Shown: in pieces, positions 57,251 to 64,000 of the stretch
Layout: each line of letters begins with the position of its first letter
How positions within the stretch are numbered: position 1 is the first letter of the stretch
Assembly (NCBI GenBank): GCA_002729695.1
Contig: PBYQ01000002.1
Span: 103,170 to 167,169 of the forward strand
Direction: 5' to 3'
Length of the DNA: 64,000 nt
Source of the DNA: Citromicrobium sp.
GTDB lineage: Bacteria; Pseudomonadota; Alphaproteobacteria; Sphingomonadales; Sphingomonadaceae
Notes under the pieces: model-generated
The model's input: the letters and a program-made list of their open reading frames with translations, nothing else
Databases searched by the model: none
What the model was told of the DNA's origin: nothing
Made by a program: the position numbers and the translations under genes

Positions 57251-58008
57251 CCGAGAGCATTCTCCTCCCCACCCGCAAGGACGAAGCCTGGCGCTATTCG
57301 GATATCGAGGCGTTGCAGGACAGCGCATCCGACACGTTCGAGGCGTGGGAAGACGTCCGCGTGGCCGAAGGCGAGAGCTGGTCCGACCTGATCGTGATCG
57401 ACGGTGCGGATGGCTTGCAGATGCGCCGTCTGCGAATCATGCTGGAAAAGGGCGCGCGCGCCGAACTCGCGGCGCTGGTTGCCGGTGGTCAGCTCGGGCG
57501 GCTGGAAGTCGTGGTGACGCTGGCCGAAGGCGCGCATTTCGAGTTGGGCGGAATCACGCTGGGCGGTGGCGACACCACGCGCGAAATCGTCACCCGGCTG
57601 GCGCACGATCACCCCGGCGCGACCAGCAACCAGACCGTGCGCTCCGTCCACTGGGGCAAGGGCACGGGCAATTTCCTCGGCCGGATCGACGTTGCGCGCG
57701 ATGCGCAGAAGACCGACGCCGCGCAGAGCTTCAAGGGCCTGCTGTTGGAAAAGGGCGCGAGCGTGAACAGCGTACCGCAGCTCGAGATTTTCGCCGACGA
57801 CGTGCAGTGCGCGCACGGCGCGAGCGTGGGCCAGCTGGACGAGTCCGCGCGCTTCTACATGGCCGCGCGCGGCCTTCCGCCCGAAACCATCCGGCGCCTG
57901 CTGGTGCAGGCCTTCATCGGCGATGCAACGCGTGAGCTGGCCGACGAGGCCACGCGCGAAACGCTGCTGGAGAAGGCGCTCGCCAAGCTGGAAGAGCGCG
58001 ACGCATGA
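57247..58008 (+). CDS. sufD: SufD, SUF scaffold subunit (short form)
   Basis: 253 residues, much shorter than the 423 of E. coli, lacking most of the N-terminal domain, though it begins with an RKDEAWRYSDIEAL block. The core is the right-handed beta-helix from about 90 to 200, with SVHWGKGTGNFLGRIDV and ASVNSVPQLEIFADDVQCAHGASVG; the last segment holds the histidine equivalent to a functionally important one in E. coli SufD. The C-terminal helical part is normal. Coupled to sufC and sufS. Confidence 0.93.
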   Translation: MTESILLPTRKDEAWRYSDIEALQDSASDTFEAWEDVRVAEGESWSDLIVIDGADGLQMRRLRIMLEKGARAELAALVAGGQLGRLEVVVTLAEGAHFELGGITLGGGDTTREIVTRLAHDHPGATSNQTVRSVHWGKGTGNFLGRIDVARDAQKTDAAQSFKGLLLEKGASVNSVPQLEIFADDVQCAHGASVGQLDESARFYMAARGLPPETIRRLLVQAFIGDATRELADEATRETLLEKALAKLEERDA

Positions 58009-59213
58009 CCGAGCAACTCAAGATTTCCGCCTCCGCGGCGACGCCGGGCGACAAGGCCGAATTCCCCGGCATGTTCACCGAGGATGGCACGCCGTGGCAC
58101 TATCTGGACAGCGCCGCGACCGCGCAGAAGCCGCAGATCGTGCTCGATTCGGTCGCTTGGGCGCTGGGCGAGGGCTACGCGACCGTCCATCGCGGGGTCT
58201 ATTCCCGCTCCGCCCGGATGACGATGGGCTACGAGGCGGCGCGCCGCAGGGTTGCCGCCTTCATCAGCGCCCCGCAGGACGAGCTTATCTTCACCCGCGG
58301 CGCGACCGAGGCGATCAATCTCGTCGCCTATTCCTACCCGAAGAAGGGCCGCGTGCTGCTGAGCCAGCTGGAGCATCATTCGAACATCGTGCCGTGGCAG
58401 CTTGCGGGCTGGCAGGTCGATGTCTGCCCGCTGACCGAAGACGGCCGGATCGATCTGGACGCGGCGGAAAAGATGCTCACGCCCGAGCACGAAATGGTCG
58501 CCTTCGCGCATGTCTCCAACGTGCTCGGCTCGGTGGTCGACGCGCCGCGCGCGGCGGAGCTGGCACATTCGGTGGGCGCGAAGCTGCTGCTCGACGGGTG
58601 CCAGGCCGCGCCGCGCCTGCCGGTGTTCGTCGACGAGATCGGCTGCGATTTCTACGCGATGAGCGCGCACAAGATGTACGGACCGACCGGCGTCGGCGCG
58701 CTGTGGGGCCGTAAGGAACTGCTCGATTCGATGCCGCCCTGGCAGGGTGGCGGATCGATGATCGACAAGGTCACCTTTGCCGAAACCAGCTATGCTCCGC
58801 CGCCCCAGCGGTTCGAGGCGGGCACGCCCGCGATCGCCGAGGCCTATGCCTTTGCGGAAGCTTGCGACTTCATCGACCAGATCGGTCGCGAAGAGATCGA
58901 GGCGCACGAGCGCGCTCTCGTGCGCCAGCTGCGTGAGGAGCTTTCCCGCATCCAGGGCGTGCGCGTGTTCGGGCCCGAAGATGCGCTCGGCATCGTCTCG
59001 TTCGAGCTGCCGGGGGTTCACCCGCACGATCTGGGCACCATATTGGATGAAGAGAACGTGGCGATCCGCGCCGGGCACCATTGCTGCCAGCCGCTGATGG
59101 AGCACCTCGGCGTGCCGGGTACGGCGCGCGCCAGCTTCGGGGTCTATTCCGACGAAGCCGACATCGCCGCGCTGATGCGCGGGATCGACCGAACGCTTAA
59201 GATTTTCGCCTGA
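58005..59213 (+). CDS. sufS: Cysteine desulfurase SufS
   Basis: 402 residues. PLP lysine K223 in SAHKMYGPTG; catalytic cysteine C360 in RAGHHCCQPLM (a second cysteine follows, where most SufS have alanine). HRGVYSRSA and FTRGATEAINLVAYS are intact. It supplies persulfide sulfur to SufB through SufE or SufU; no sufE or sufU is in the window. ATGA overlap with sufD. Confidence 0.95.
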   Translation: MTEQLKISASAATPGDKAEFPGMFTEDGTPWHYLDSAATAQKPQIVLDSVAWALGEGYATVHRGVYSRSARMTMGYEAARRRVAAFISAPQDELIFTRGATEAINLVAYSYPKKGRVLLSQLEHHSNIVPWQLAGWQVDVCPLTEDGRIDLDAAEKMLTPEHEMVAFAHVSNVLGSVVDAPRAAELAHSVGAKLLLDGCQAAPRLPVFVDEIGCDFYAMSAHKMYGPTGVGALWGRKELLDSMPPWQGGGSMIDKVTFAETSYAPPPQRFEAGTPAIAEAYAFAEACDFIDQIGREEIEAHERALVRQLREELSRIQGVRVFGPEDALGIVSFELPGVHPHDLGTILDEENVAIRAGHHCCQPLMEHLGVPGTARASFGVYSDEADIAALMRGIDRTLKIFA

Positions 59214-59218
59214 GAGTA

Positions 59219-59725
59219 ATGACGATGAGCGACGAAGAAAAAGACTACATCGCGGCCCCTTCGCCGACCGAGCAGATGGTCGCGAGCAAACCGCCCCGCG
59301 CGCGCGTGGAAGACGCGGTCGATCCCGATGAGACTGCGGGCGAGAAGTTGGCGCGCAAGCGCGACTATCTCGACGGGTTCCTCAAGAAGAAGCCCGAGGC
59401 GACCGGCGAAACCGGTGCGGGCGGGGCCTTGCAGGAAGCGGTGATCGCTGCGCTCAAGGAAATCTATGACCCCGAAATCCCGGTCAATATCTACGATCTG
59501 GGCCTGATCTACGGCGTCGAAGTCTCCGAGGACAAGGACGTGATCGTCACCATGACGCTCACCACGCCGCACTGCCCGGTGGCCGAATCGATGCCCGCCG
59601 AGGTCGAGATCCGCACTGGCTCGGTGCCCGGCGTGCGCGATGCCGAGGTCAACCTCGTGTGGGACCCGCCCTGGGGCCCGGACAAGATGACCGACGAGGC
59701 GCGCCTCGAACTGGGAATGCTGTGA
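59219..59725 (+). CDS. sufT: SUF-associated DUF59 (SufT-like) protein
   Basis: 168 residues. An acidic/basic N-terminal region (1-65) precedes the DUF59/MIP18 domain. DPEIPVNIYDLGLIYGV and TLTTPHCPVAESMP are the family blocks with the conserved cysteine near 122. Such proteins help mature iron-sulfur proteins. It is five bases after sufS and shares its transcript. Confidence 0.88.
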   Translation: MTMSDEEKDYIAAPSPTEQMVASKPPRARVEDAVDPDETAGEKLARKRDYLDGFLKKKPEATGETGAGGALQEAVIAALKEIYDPEIPVNIYDLGLIYGVEVSEDKDVIVTMTLTTPHCPVAESMPAEVEIRTGSVPGVRDAEVNLVWDPPWGPDKMTDEARLELGML

Positions 59726-59735
59726 GCACCGTCAG

Positions 59736-59802
59736 CCGTTCGTGTCGAGCGAAGTCGAGACACGGTCGCGCTACGGTTCTCGACTTCGCTCGAACCGAAC
59801 GG
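59736..59802. repeat. Dispersed-type palindromic repeat between sufT and sufA
   Basis: Arms 59736-59760 and 59778-59802 are a 25-base inverted repeat with two mismatches around a 17-base loop. The arm sequence (TCGAGCGAAGTCGAGA core) is of a kind I recall as widespread in sphingomonad genomes. It could fold in the transcript and reduce sufA expression or stabilise the upstream message. Confidence 0.85.
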
Positions 59803-59815
59803 ATAGGTTTCGACC

Positions 59816-60172
59816 ATGACTGAAACAAAGATAAGACAACGCCCCGCGGCGGTCAGCCTGACTGAGACTGCCGAGCAGCGCGTGGCCGACCTGATGGCCA
59901 AGGCCCCCGATGACGCTATCGGGGTGAAGCTCTCGACGCCGCGCCGGGGGTGCTCGGGGCTTGCCTATTCGGTCGACTATGTCTCCGAAGAACAGGCCTT
60001 CGACGAGAAGATCGAGACCCCCGGCGGCACCTTCTACATCGACGGCGCGAGCGTGCTCTACCTCGTCGGCAGCGTGATGGACTGGGTGGAGGACGATTTC
60101 TCCGCCGGGTTCGTGTTCGAAAACCCGAATGCCAAGGGCGCCTGCGGCTGCGGCGAGTCCTTCATGGTCTGA
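59816..60172 (+). CDS. sufA: A-type Fe-S carrier SufA
   Basis: 118 residues. Three ligand cysteines are C46 (RRGCSGLAY) and C110 and C112 (GACGCGESF). FYIDGASVLYLVGSVMDW fits the SufA/IscA branch. Transfers clusters to targets. Last SUF gene, 90 bases after sufT with a palindrome between, so it may be less tightly expressed or have a separate promoter. Confidence 0.93.
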   Translation: MTETKIRQRPAAVSLTETAEQRVADLMAKAPDDAIGVKLSTPRRGCSGLAYSVDYVSEEQAFDEKIETPGGTFYIDGASVLYLVGSVMDWVEDDFSAGFVFENPNAKGACGCGESFMV

Positions 60173-60308
60173 GGGCGACAGGGTCGGCTGCAAATGCGAA
60201 ACCGCTGCGCTTCCGGTGCTCACGGACCCAAATGTCCGCTGCGCGCCGGTTCTCGCGATTTCACATTTTGCTCGACCCTAACGCCCTCATCAGCTGGCGA
60301 GAGAAAGC

Positions 60309-60770
60309 CTACCGCTTTAGCGCATTGGCGCAGGCGACCCGGTCCACATCCAGCGCATCGCTCGCGCGGCGGGCATCCACGTAGGTCGCAGTAGGCTCCG
60401 CACCCGGCGACAGCGGGTAGAGAAACACGTCGAGCACGCAGGCTTCGCCGACGAATTGCAGTTTGCGCGCATCGCCTTCCACCACGTCGAGACGGGCAGG
60501 GCCGAAGGTCTGCTCCAACTGGCTTGCACGCGCGCCGATCACGTATTCCAGGCCCTTGTCGTTCATCACCCGCGGCGCAATGAAGTCGCCCGGGGTGACG
60601 GGCTGCGGGTTCGTAGGCGGCACCGTGCCGGGCCGCTGCGACGACGGAGATTGCGGAGGCACGGGTCGGCCCGCGCTCGGCCGCTGGGTCTGGGTGGGCG
60701 CAGGTGTCGCGCAAGCCGCGACCGACGCGGCCAGAGCCAGCGCGATTCCCATTTTCCATTCACTACGCAT
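60309..60770 (-). CDS. Small lipoprotein of unknown function
   Basis: 153 residues from the ATG at 60768-60770. Signal peptide with lipobox-like SVAAC gives a lipidated cysteine near 20. A proline/glutamine/threonine-rich linker (about 25-60) follows, then a folded domain with RASQLEQTFGPARLDVVEG and a cysteine pair (ACVLDVF, VACANALK). No family is named. Overlaps the upstream EI24-type gene by eight bases. Spacer 60173-60308 shows no gene. Confidence 0.75.
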   Translation of the reverse strand: MRSEWKMGIALALAASVAACATPAPTQTQRPSAGRPVPPQSPSSQRPGTVPPTNPQPVTPGDFIAPRVMNDKGLEYVIGARASQLEQTFGPARLDVVEGDARKLQFVGEACVLDVFLYPLSPGAEPTATYVDARRASDALDVDRVACANALKR

Positions 60771-61470
60771 CGCGCAATCTTCCTTGCACCAGATGGGTGG
60801 CGGCTGCCGCACCGATGATCGGCGCGATGAAGTTGAGGCCCGGAACGGTCAGCATCCCGGCAATGATCAGCCCCAGGGCAAAGCGCGTGCCACGCCCGAT
60901 CGGCGGCTCTTCCGATCGATCGCGCCGATGCCGCTGCCACGCCATGTCGCGCAGCTCGCGCCCCAGCAACCACGCATTGACCAGCGCGAAAAGCACCACG
61001 GTGCCGAAGCCGGTGACCAGCAGGATCAGCGCCAGCGGCAGGATCAGGATATTGACGAAGACGACGCGCAGCGCGCCCTTGAGGCTGAGCCACATGCTCT
61101 CGCCAAAGCCGATCCGCCGCGCGCTTTCCAGCGCCTCGGGGTAATATTTCGCCTCGACCACTTCGACCACGTCGTCGGCGAAGAACTGGACCGCGGCGAG
61201 CGCGGTGACACGGAACAGCAGCCACCCGCCCAGCACGACGCCCAGCAGCGTGCCGATGGTCGCGACCAGCTCCGCCGTCTGGGGCGGCAGCCCGTCGAGC
61301 ATCGACCCCAGCCTCCGGTCGACCAGCCACATCAGCCCGAAATAGAGCACCGCACCCAGCGCCACAAACAGCAGCAGCGTGACCAGCAGCGACTTGATCA
61401 GCAGCCACAGGATGCGCGGGTCCGCCAGTTGTGCGAAAGCGCGGGCGAGGGAGGCGGGCAGCGAGAGCAT
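60763..61470 (-). CDS. EI24/CysZ-like membrane protein
   Basis: 235 residues from the ATG at 61468-61470. Four or five hydrophobic segments at about 22-48, 68-95, 130-160 and 195-220. YYPEALESARRIG and the ALRVVFVNILILPLALI block suit the EI24/CysZ domain (sulfate transport in E. coli), but sulfate genes are absent, so the substrate is uncertain. Coupled to the lipoprotein downstream. Confidence 0.75.
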   Translation of the reverse strand: MLSLPASLARAFAQLADPRILWLLIKSLLVTLLLFVALGAVLYFGLMWLVDRRLGSMLDGLPPQTAELVATIGTLLGVVLGGWLLFRVTALAAVQFFADDVVEVVEAKYYPEALESARRIGFGESMWLSLKGALRVVFVNILILPLALILLVTGFGTVVLFALVNAWLLGRELRDMAWQRHRRDRSEEPPIGRGTRFALGLIIAGMLTVPGLNFIAPIIGAAAATHLVQGRLRDA

Positions 61471-61604
61471 GAAGGCCCTGCTTTTCCGTTGGCCCGCCTC
61501 CCAAGTCAATTGCCTGCACACCATAACCGGCCTTGGCCGCGGCTCGCTTCGTCGCTAGGTCGCGCACCAATCGAGATTTCCAAAGCAAAGGATAGTGAGC
61601 CCAC

Positions 61605-62612
61605 ATGGCCGACCCCCAGTACGACGTGATCGCCATCGGCAACGCCATCGTCGACGTTCTCGCCCCCGTCACGCACCAGTTCCTGAAGGACGAGGATCTG
61701 CCGGCGGGGTCGATGCGGCTGATCGATGCCGAACGGTCGATCGATCTCTACGCCAAGATGGGGCCGACCAAGGAAATCTCTGGCGGCGCGGCCGCCAACA
61801 CGCTGACCGGCGCGACGATGCTGGGCCTGAAGACTGCCTTCGTCGGCCAGGTTGCGGACGACCAGCTGGGCGAAATCTATCGCCACGACCTGACGTCGGT
61901 CGGCGTAGATTTCGACACTCCCGCGCGCCCCTATGGCGACAGCGACGACCAGCCGCCGACCGGGCGCTGCCTGATCCTGGTCGATCCCGATGGCGAGCGG
62001 ACGATGAACACCTCGCTCGGCGCATCGCAGTTCCTGCCCGCCGAAGCGATCGACGACGATCTGATCCGCAGCACCAAGGTGCTGTTCCTCGAAGGCTACC
62101 TGTGGGACCCGGCGGAACCGCGCGAAGCGATGAAGCGCGCGATCCAGGTTGCGCGCGACGCGGGCGTGAAGATCGCCTTCGCCACCTGCGCCGACTTCTG
62201 CGTCCACATGCACGGCAAGGACTTCCGCGCGCTGATCAATGACGGCCTGATCGACATCCTGTTCGTGAACGAGGAAGAGGCGGGCATTCTCGAAGGCTCC
62301 GACCCCGATACCGCGTTCGAAAGCCTTGCCAACGACGTACCGCTGGTGGTGATGACGCGCGGCGGCGACGGCGCGGTGGCCGCGCGCGGCGATGAACGTG
62401 CCAAGGTTTCGCCCGAGCCGGTCGAGAAGGTGCAGGATCTGACCGGCGCAGGCGACCTCTTCGCCGCCGGCTTTCTCTCGGGCTATTGCCGCGAAGCTTC
62501 GCTGGAAGAGTCGCTGATCCGTGGTGCGGTGGCAGCAGGCGAGGTCATCTCGCACTGGGGCGCGCGGCCCGAGGCGGATTTGCAGGCGCTGGTGGCGAAG
62601 CGGCTGGGGTAG
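61605..62612 (+). CDS. PfkB-family adenosine kinase
   Basis: 335 residues. GNAIVDVLA near residue 12, GGAAANTLTGATMLG (about 60-74), and the C-terminal DLTGAGDLFAAGFLSGY with the catalytic base aspartate (about 285). The match to bacterial adenosine kinases is good, but ribokinase-type substrates are not excluded. A seven-base inverted repeat GCCGTAC/GTACGGC (62628-62650) follows, without a U run. Confidence 0.88.
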   Translation: MADPQYDVIAIGNAIVDVLAPVTHQFLKDEDLPAGSMRLIDAERSIDLYAKMGPTKEISGGAAANTLTGATMLGLKTAFVGQVADDQLGEIYRHDLTSVGVDFDTPARPYGDSDDQPPTGRCLILVDPDGERTMNTSLGASQFLPAEAIDDDLIRSTKVLFLEGYLWDPAEPREAMKRAIQVARDAGVKIAFATCADFCVHMHGKDFRALINDGLIDILFVNEEEAGILEGSDPDTAFESLANDVPLVVMTRGGDGAVAARGDERAKVSPEPVEKVQDLTGAGDLFAAGFLSGYCREASLEESLIRGAVAAGEVISHWGARPEADLQALVAKRLG

Positions 62613-62881
62613 CGGAGCGCTTTTAGGGCCGTACAGGATGTGAGTACGGCACCGGGGATATACGCTTAGGCTTGGCCATCCGAGCGATCGGGCTGACCGC
62701 CTTCGAGCACCGATAGCCGGTTCAGCGCAGTGAGAATGGAGAGGCCGCCGAGCGCTGCTGTGTCGCAAACGAGCCCCAGCGATCGAGGCAACGAACCCTC
62801 CCTGTCATGATCCGAGCCACGCTTCCTCGTGCTATCGTCAGGTTTCTAGCTCGTCAGCCTGCTGGCATCGCTGATATGCGG
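62613..62881. other. Intergenic stretch with a possible gene remnant
   Basis: No complete gene is supported. On the minus strand a frame open from 62845 to the stop at 62666-62668 reads like real protein (LGLVCDTAALGGLSILTALNR-type hydrophobic part, then an acidic tail) but has no ATG; a TTG at 62789-62791 would give 41 residues. It may be the end of a gene whose front was lost when the low-GC gene at 62882 arrived. Confidence 0.3.
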
Positions 62882-63742
62882 TTAGATAGTGCGCTTCCAC
62901 GTTTGTCGGCGAAAACGCCCAGTGCGCGCTAACTTGCGGCGGCGACCACTTGTTAGATTATGATTCCTGCCAAAGCGCCATTCGAGATTTTCTAAATCGA
63001 CCGCCAGCTTTTCAAAACCGGCTTCGGCCGCGAACGCGCCTACTATTTCACCGAGGGCCGAAAACTCATTCAGTAAAAATGCCTTTGCCTCTCGCTCGTC
63101 CATTCCCGTGGTGGGCCCGTTGATCGTGCCGCGAGGTACCGCGTGGTTAACCCGAATGTGGTGGGTCATCTGATGCCTCAGCTTCCCTTGGCATGAACTC
63201 GAGAGGCCGACCGTCGCCCACGCAACAATGATTCTATAATTTTGGAAAGCAACAGAGGTTTGCTCGAAGTGCAGACTTCCGGTGAGTTTAGAAGGGCCGC
63301 CTAACTCTCCAACGAAAACCGCGAACAGAAAGGTTTGTCGCTCAGGGTTATAACGCCCGGTTGAAACAATTTTATCTCGAGCCCTCCCTTCTGGAACGTC
63401 GTAACCTTCGAACCTTAAATCTGGGCAAGCTCGACAAAAGATCATCTGCAGTCCTCCCGACTTAGGGCCGAAAGAAGACAGGACGGTTTCGATGAGTACG
63501 TCGCCCTCAAGCCGGATCGTTTGCTTGATCTCATTTATGGATAAATCACTGTGCAGAGATGGATGAACTGAATACCGTCGTTCGAGTATCTCCCGCCCCT
63601 CAAAAGGTGGATTGGTATAATACCTTGCATGGGACAGGGAGATGATCAGATCACCTCCCCGGTCGTGGATCTTGAAGAGCTGGCGCCGTTCTTTGCCAAT
63701 TATTACTGTGAACCGGGTCTGCGGCTTCTTTTTCTTCGCCAT
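62882..63742 (-). CDS. Low-GC orphan protein
   Basis: 286 residues. Base composition is near 50% GC in most of the gene, against more than 60% in its neighbours, and codon use is less biased; it is rich in lysine, asparagine and isoleucine codons rare nearby. MAKKKK begins it and the last 20 residues are very basic. CRACPDLRF near 106 holds a Cys-x2-Cys pair. No family is recognised. Horizontal transfer between adenosine kinase and purD is likely. Confidence 0.6.
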   Translation of the reverse strand: MAKKKKPQTRFTVIIGKERRQLFKIHDRGGDLIISLSHARYYTNPPFEGREILERRYSVHPSLHSDLSINEIKQTIRLEGDVLIETVLSSFGPKSGGLQMIFCRACPDLRFEGYDVPEGRARDKIVSTGRYNPERQTFLFAVFVGELGGPSKLTGSLHFEQTSVAFQNYRIIVAWATVGLSSSCQGKLRHQMTHHIRVNHAVPRGTINGPTTGMDEREAKAFLLNEFSALGEIVGAFAAEAGFEKLAVDLENLEWRFGRNHNLTSGRRRKLARTGRFRRQTWKRTI

Positions 63743-63769
63743 GTCACTCCTTGAGCCAGTTCACTTAGT

Positions 63770-64000
63770 TCACTCCCCCTCCCGCTCCACCTCCCGCCAG
63801 CCGATATCGCGGCGGCAGAAGCCGTCGGGGAAGGTGATCCCGTCGACGGCCTTGTAGGCGGCTGCTTGTGCCTGCGTTGCGTTGCTACCGCGTGCGGTCA
63901 CGTTGAGAACGCGTCCTCCGCTGGAGATCAGCCCGCCGTCCTCACCCAGCGCAGTGCCCGCGTGGAAGACCTTCGCGCCGTCCGACTTGGCATCGCCCAG
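63770..64000 (-). CDS. purD: Phosphoribosylamine-glycine ligase, C-terminal end (cut by window edge)
   Basis: The frame is open from the window edge to a TGA at 63770-63772, 76 residues. [14 protein letters not shown] and the following [15 protein letters not shown] with CRRDIG are typical of the GARS C-domain end of PurD. The ATP-grasp part lies outside. Makes glycinamide ribonucleotide in purine synthesis. Confidence 0.9.
   Translation of the reverse strand: MGDAKSDGAKVFHAGTALGEDGGLISSGGRVLNVTARGSNATQAQAAAYKAVDGITFPDGFCRRDIGWREVEREGE

Noticed and set aside
61506-62768. Minus-strand frame across the adenosine kinase gene
   Set aside because: It is antisense to a complete conserved kinase and continues unrelated. 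Part of its end (62666-62845) overlaps a different frame I consider a possible remnant.

Overview
The window is a gene-dense, high-GC chromosomal segment of an alphaproteobacterium. The best fit is the order Sphingomonadales, probably the Erythrobacter/Altererythrobacter group; the genus is an inference. Support comes from a SciP-type CtrA inhibitor gene, a fused ThiS-ThiG gene, a regulator-led SUF operon with a short SufD, a ribosomal protein S9 with a long N-terminal extension, and a dispersed palindrome of a kind I associate with sphingomonads. About 75 genes are packed with many ATGA or GTGA start/stop overlaps. I see no rRNA, tRNA, CRISPR array or insertion sequence.

Region 1 (1-19,080) is rich in surface-polysaccharide genes. 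It holds the start of a polyprenyl glycosylphosphotransferase (cut by the window edge), a TviB/WbpO-type UDP-sugar dehydrogenase, a complete dTDP-rhamnose operon (rfbA-rfbC-rfbB-rfbD) and wecC. After fabI, a BrkB-like membrane protein and a CbpA-like J-protein comes a tight four-gene cassette: a GT2 polyprenyl-phosphate sugar transferase, a GT-C membrane glycosyltransferase, a flippase-like protein and a DUF354 protein. It converges on manA-manC, which could supply GDP-mannose. Together these look like a lipid-linked glycan or glycosylation pathway. pdxH, a CDF metal exporter and a phzF gene follow as a coupled operon.

Region 2 (19,100-46,200) is mostly housekeeping and envelope genes: a serine hydrolase, mnmA, sciP with a coupled small gene, an RND efflux pair plus a DUF445 gene, two paralogous secreted TonB-C-terminal-like proteins, etfBA, exoD, sucC, an inositol-monophosphatase-family gene, an OmpA lipoprotein, a CNNM/CorC protein, a lipid kinase-metallophosphoesterase pair, rplM-rpsI, cutA, heme A synthase, merC and thiSG.

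Region 3 (46,200-64,000) has a porin, an acyl-CoA ligase, gamma-glutamyltransferase and pyrD. Next is a SUF iron-sulfur operon, regulator-sufB-four unknown genes-sufC-sufD-sufS-sufT-sufA, in which nearly every junction overlaps. A lipoprotein, an EI24-type membrane protein, adenosine kinase, one low-GC orphan gene and the 3' end of purD close the window.

Two conserved genes are broken as written. The RND permease has a one-base deletion in a G run (27451-27454). sufB carries an in-frame TAG at codon 286, where the family has a conserved glutamine. Both may be base-calling errors, but if real the sufB stop is striking because SUF appears to be the iron-sulfur assembly system here. The best candidates for undescribed biology are the four-gene insert in the SUF operon, the GT2/GT-C/flippase/DUF354 cassette, and the paired TonB-C-terminal-like proteins with an uncharacterised N-terminal domain.
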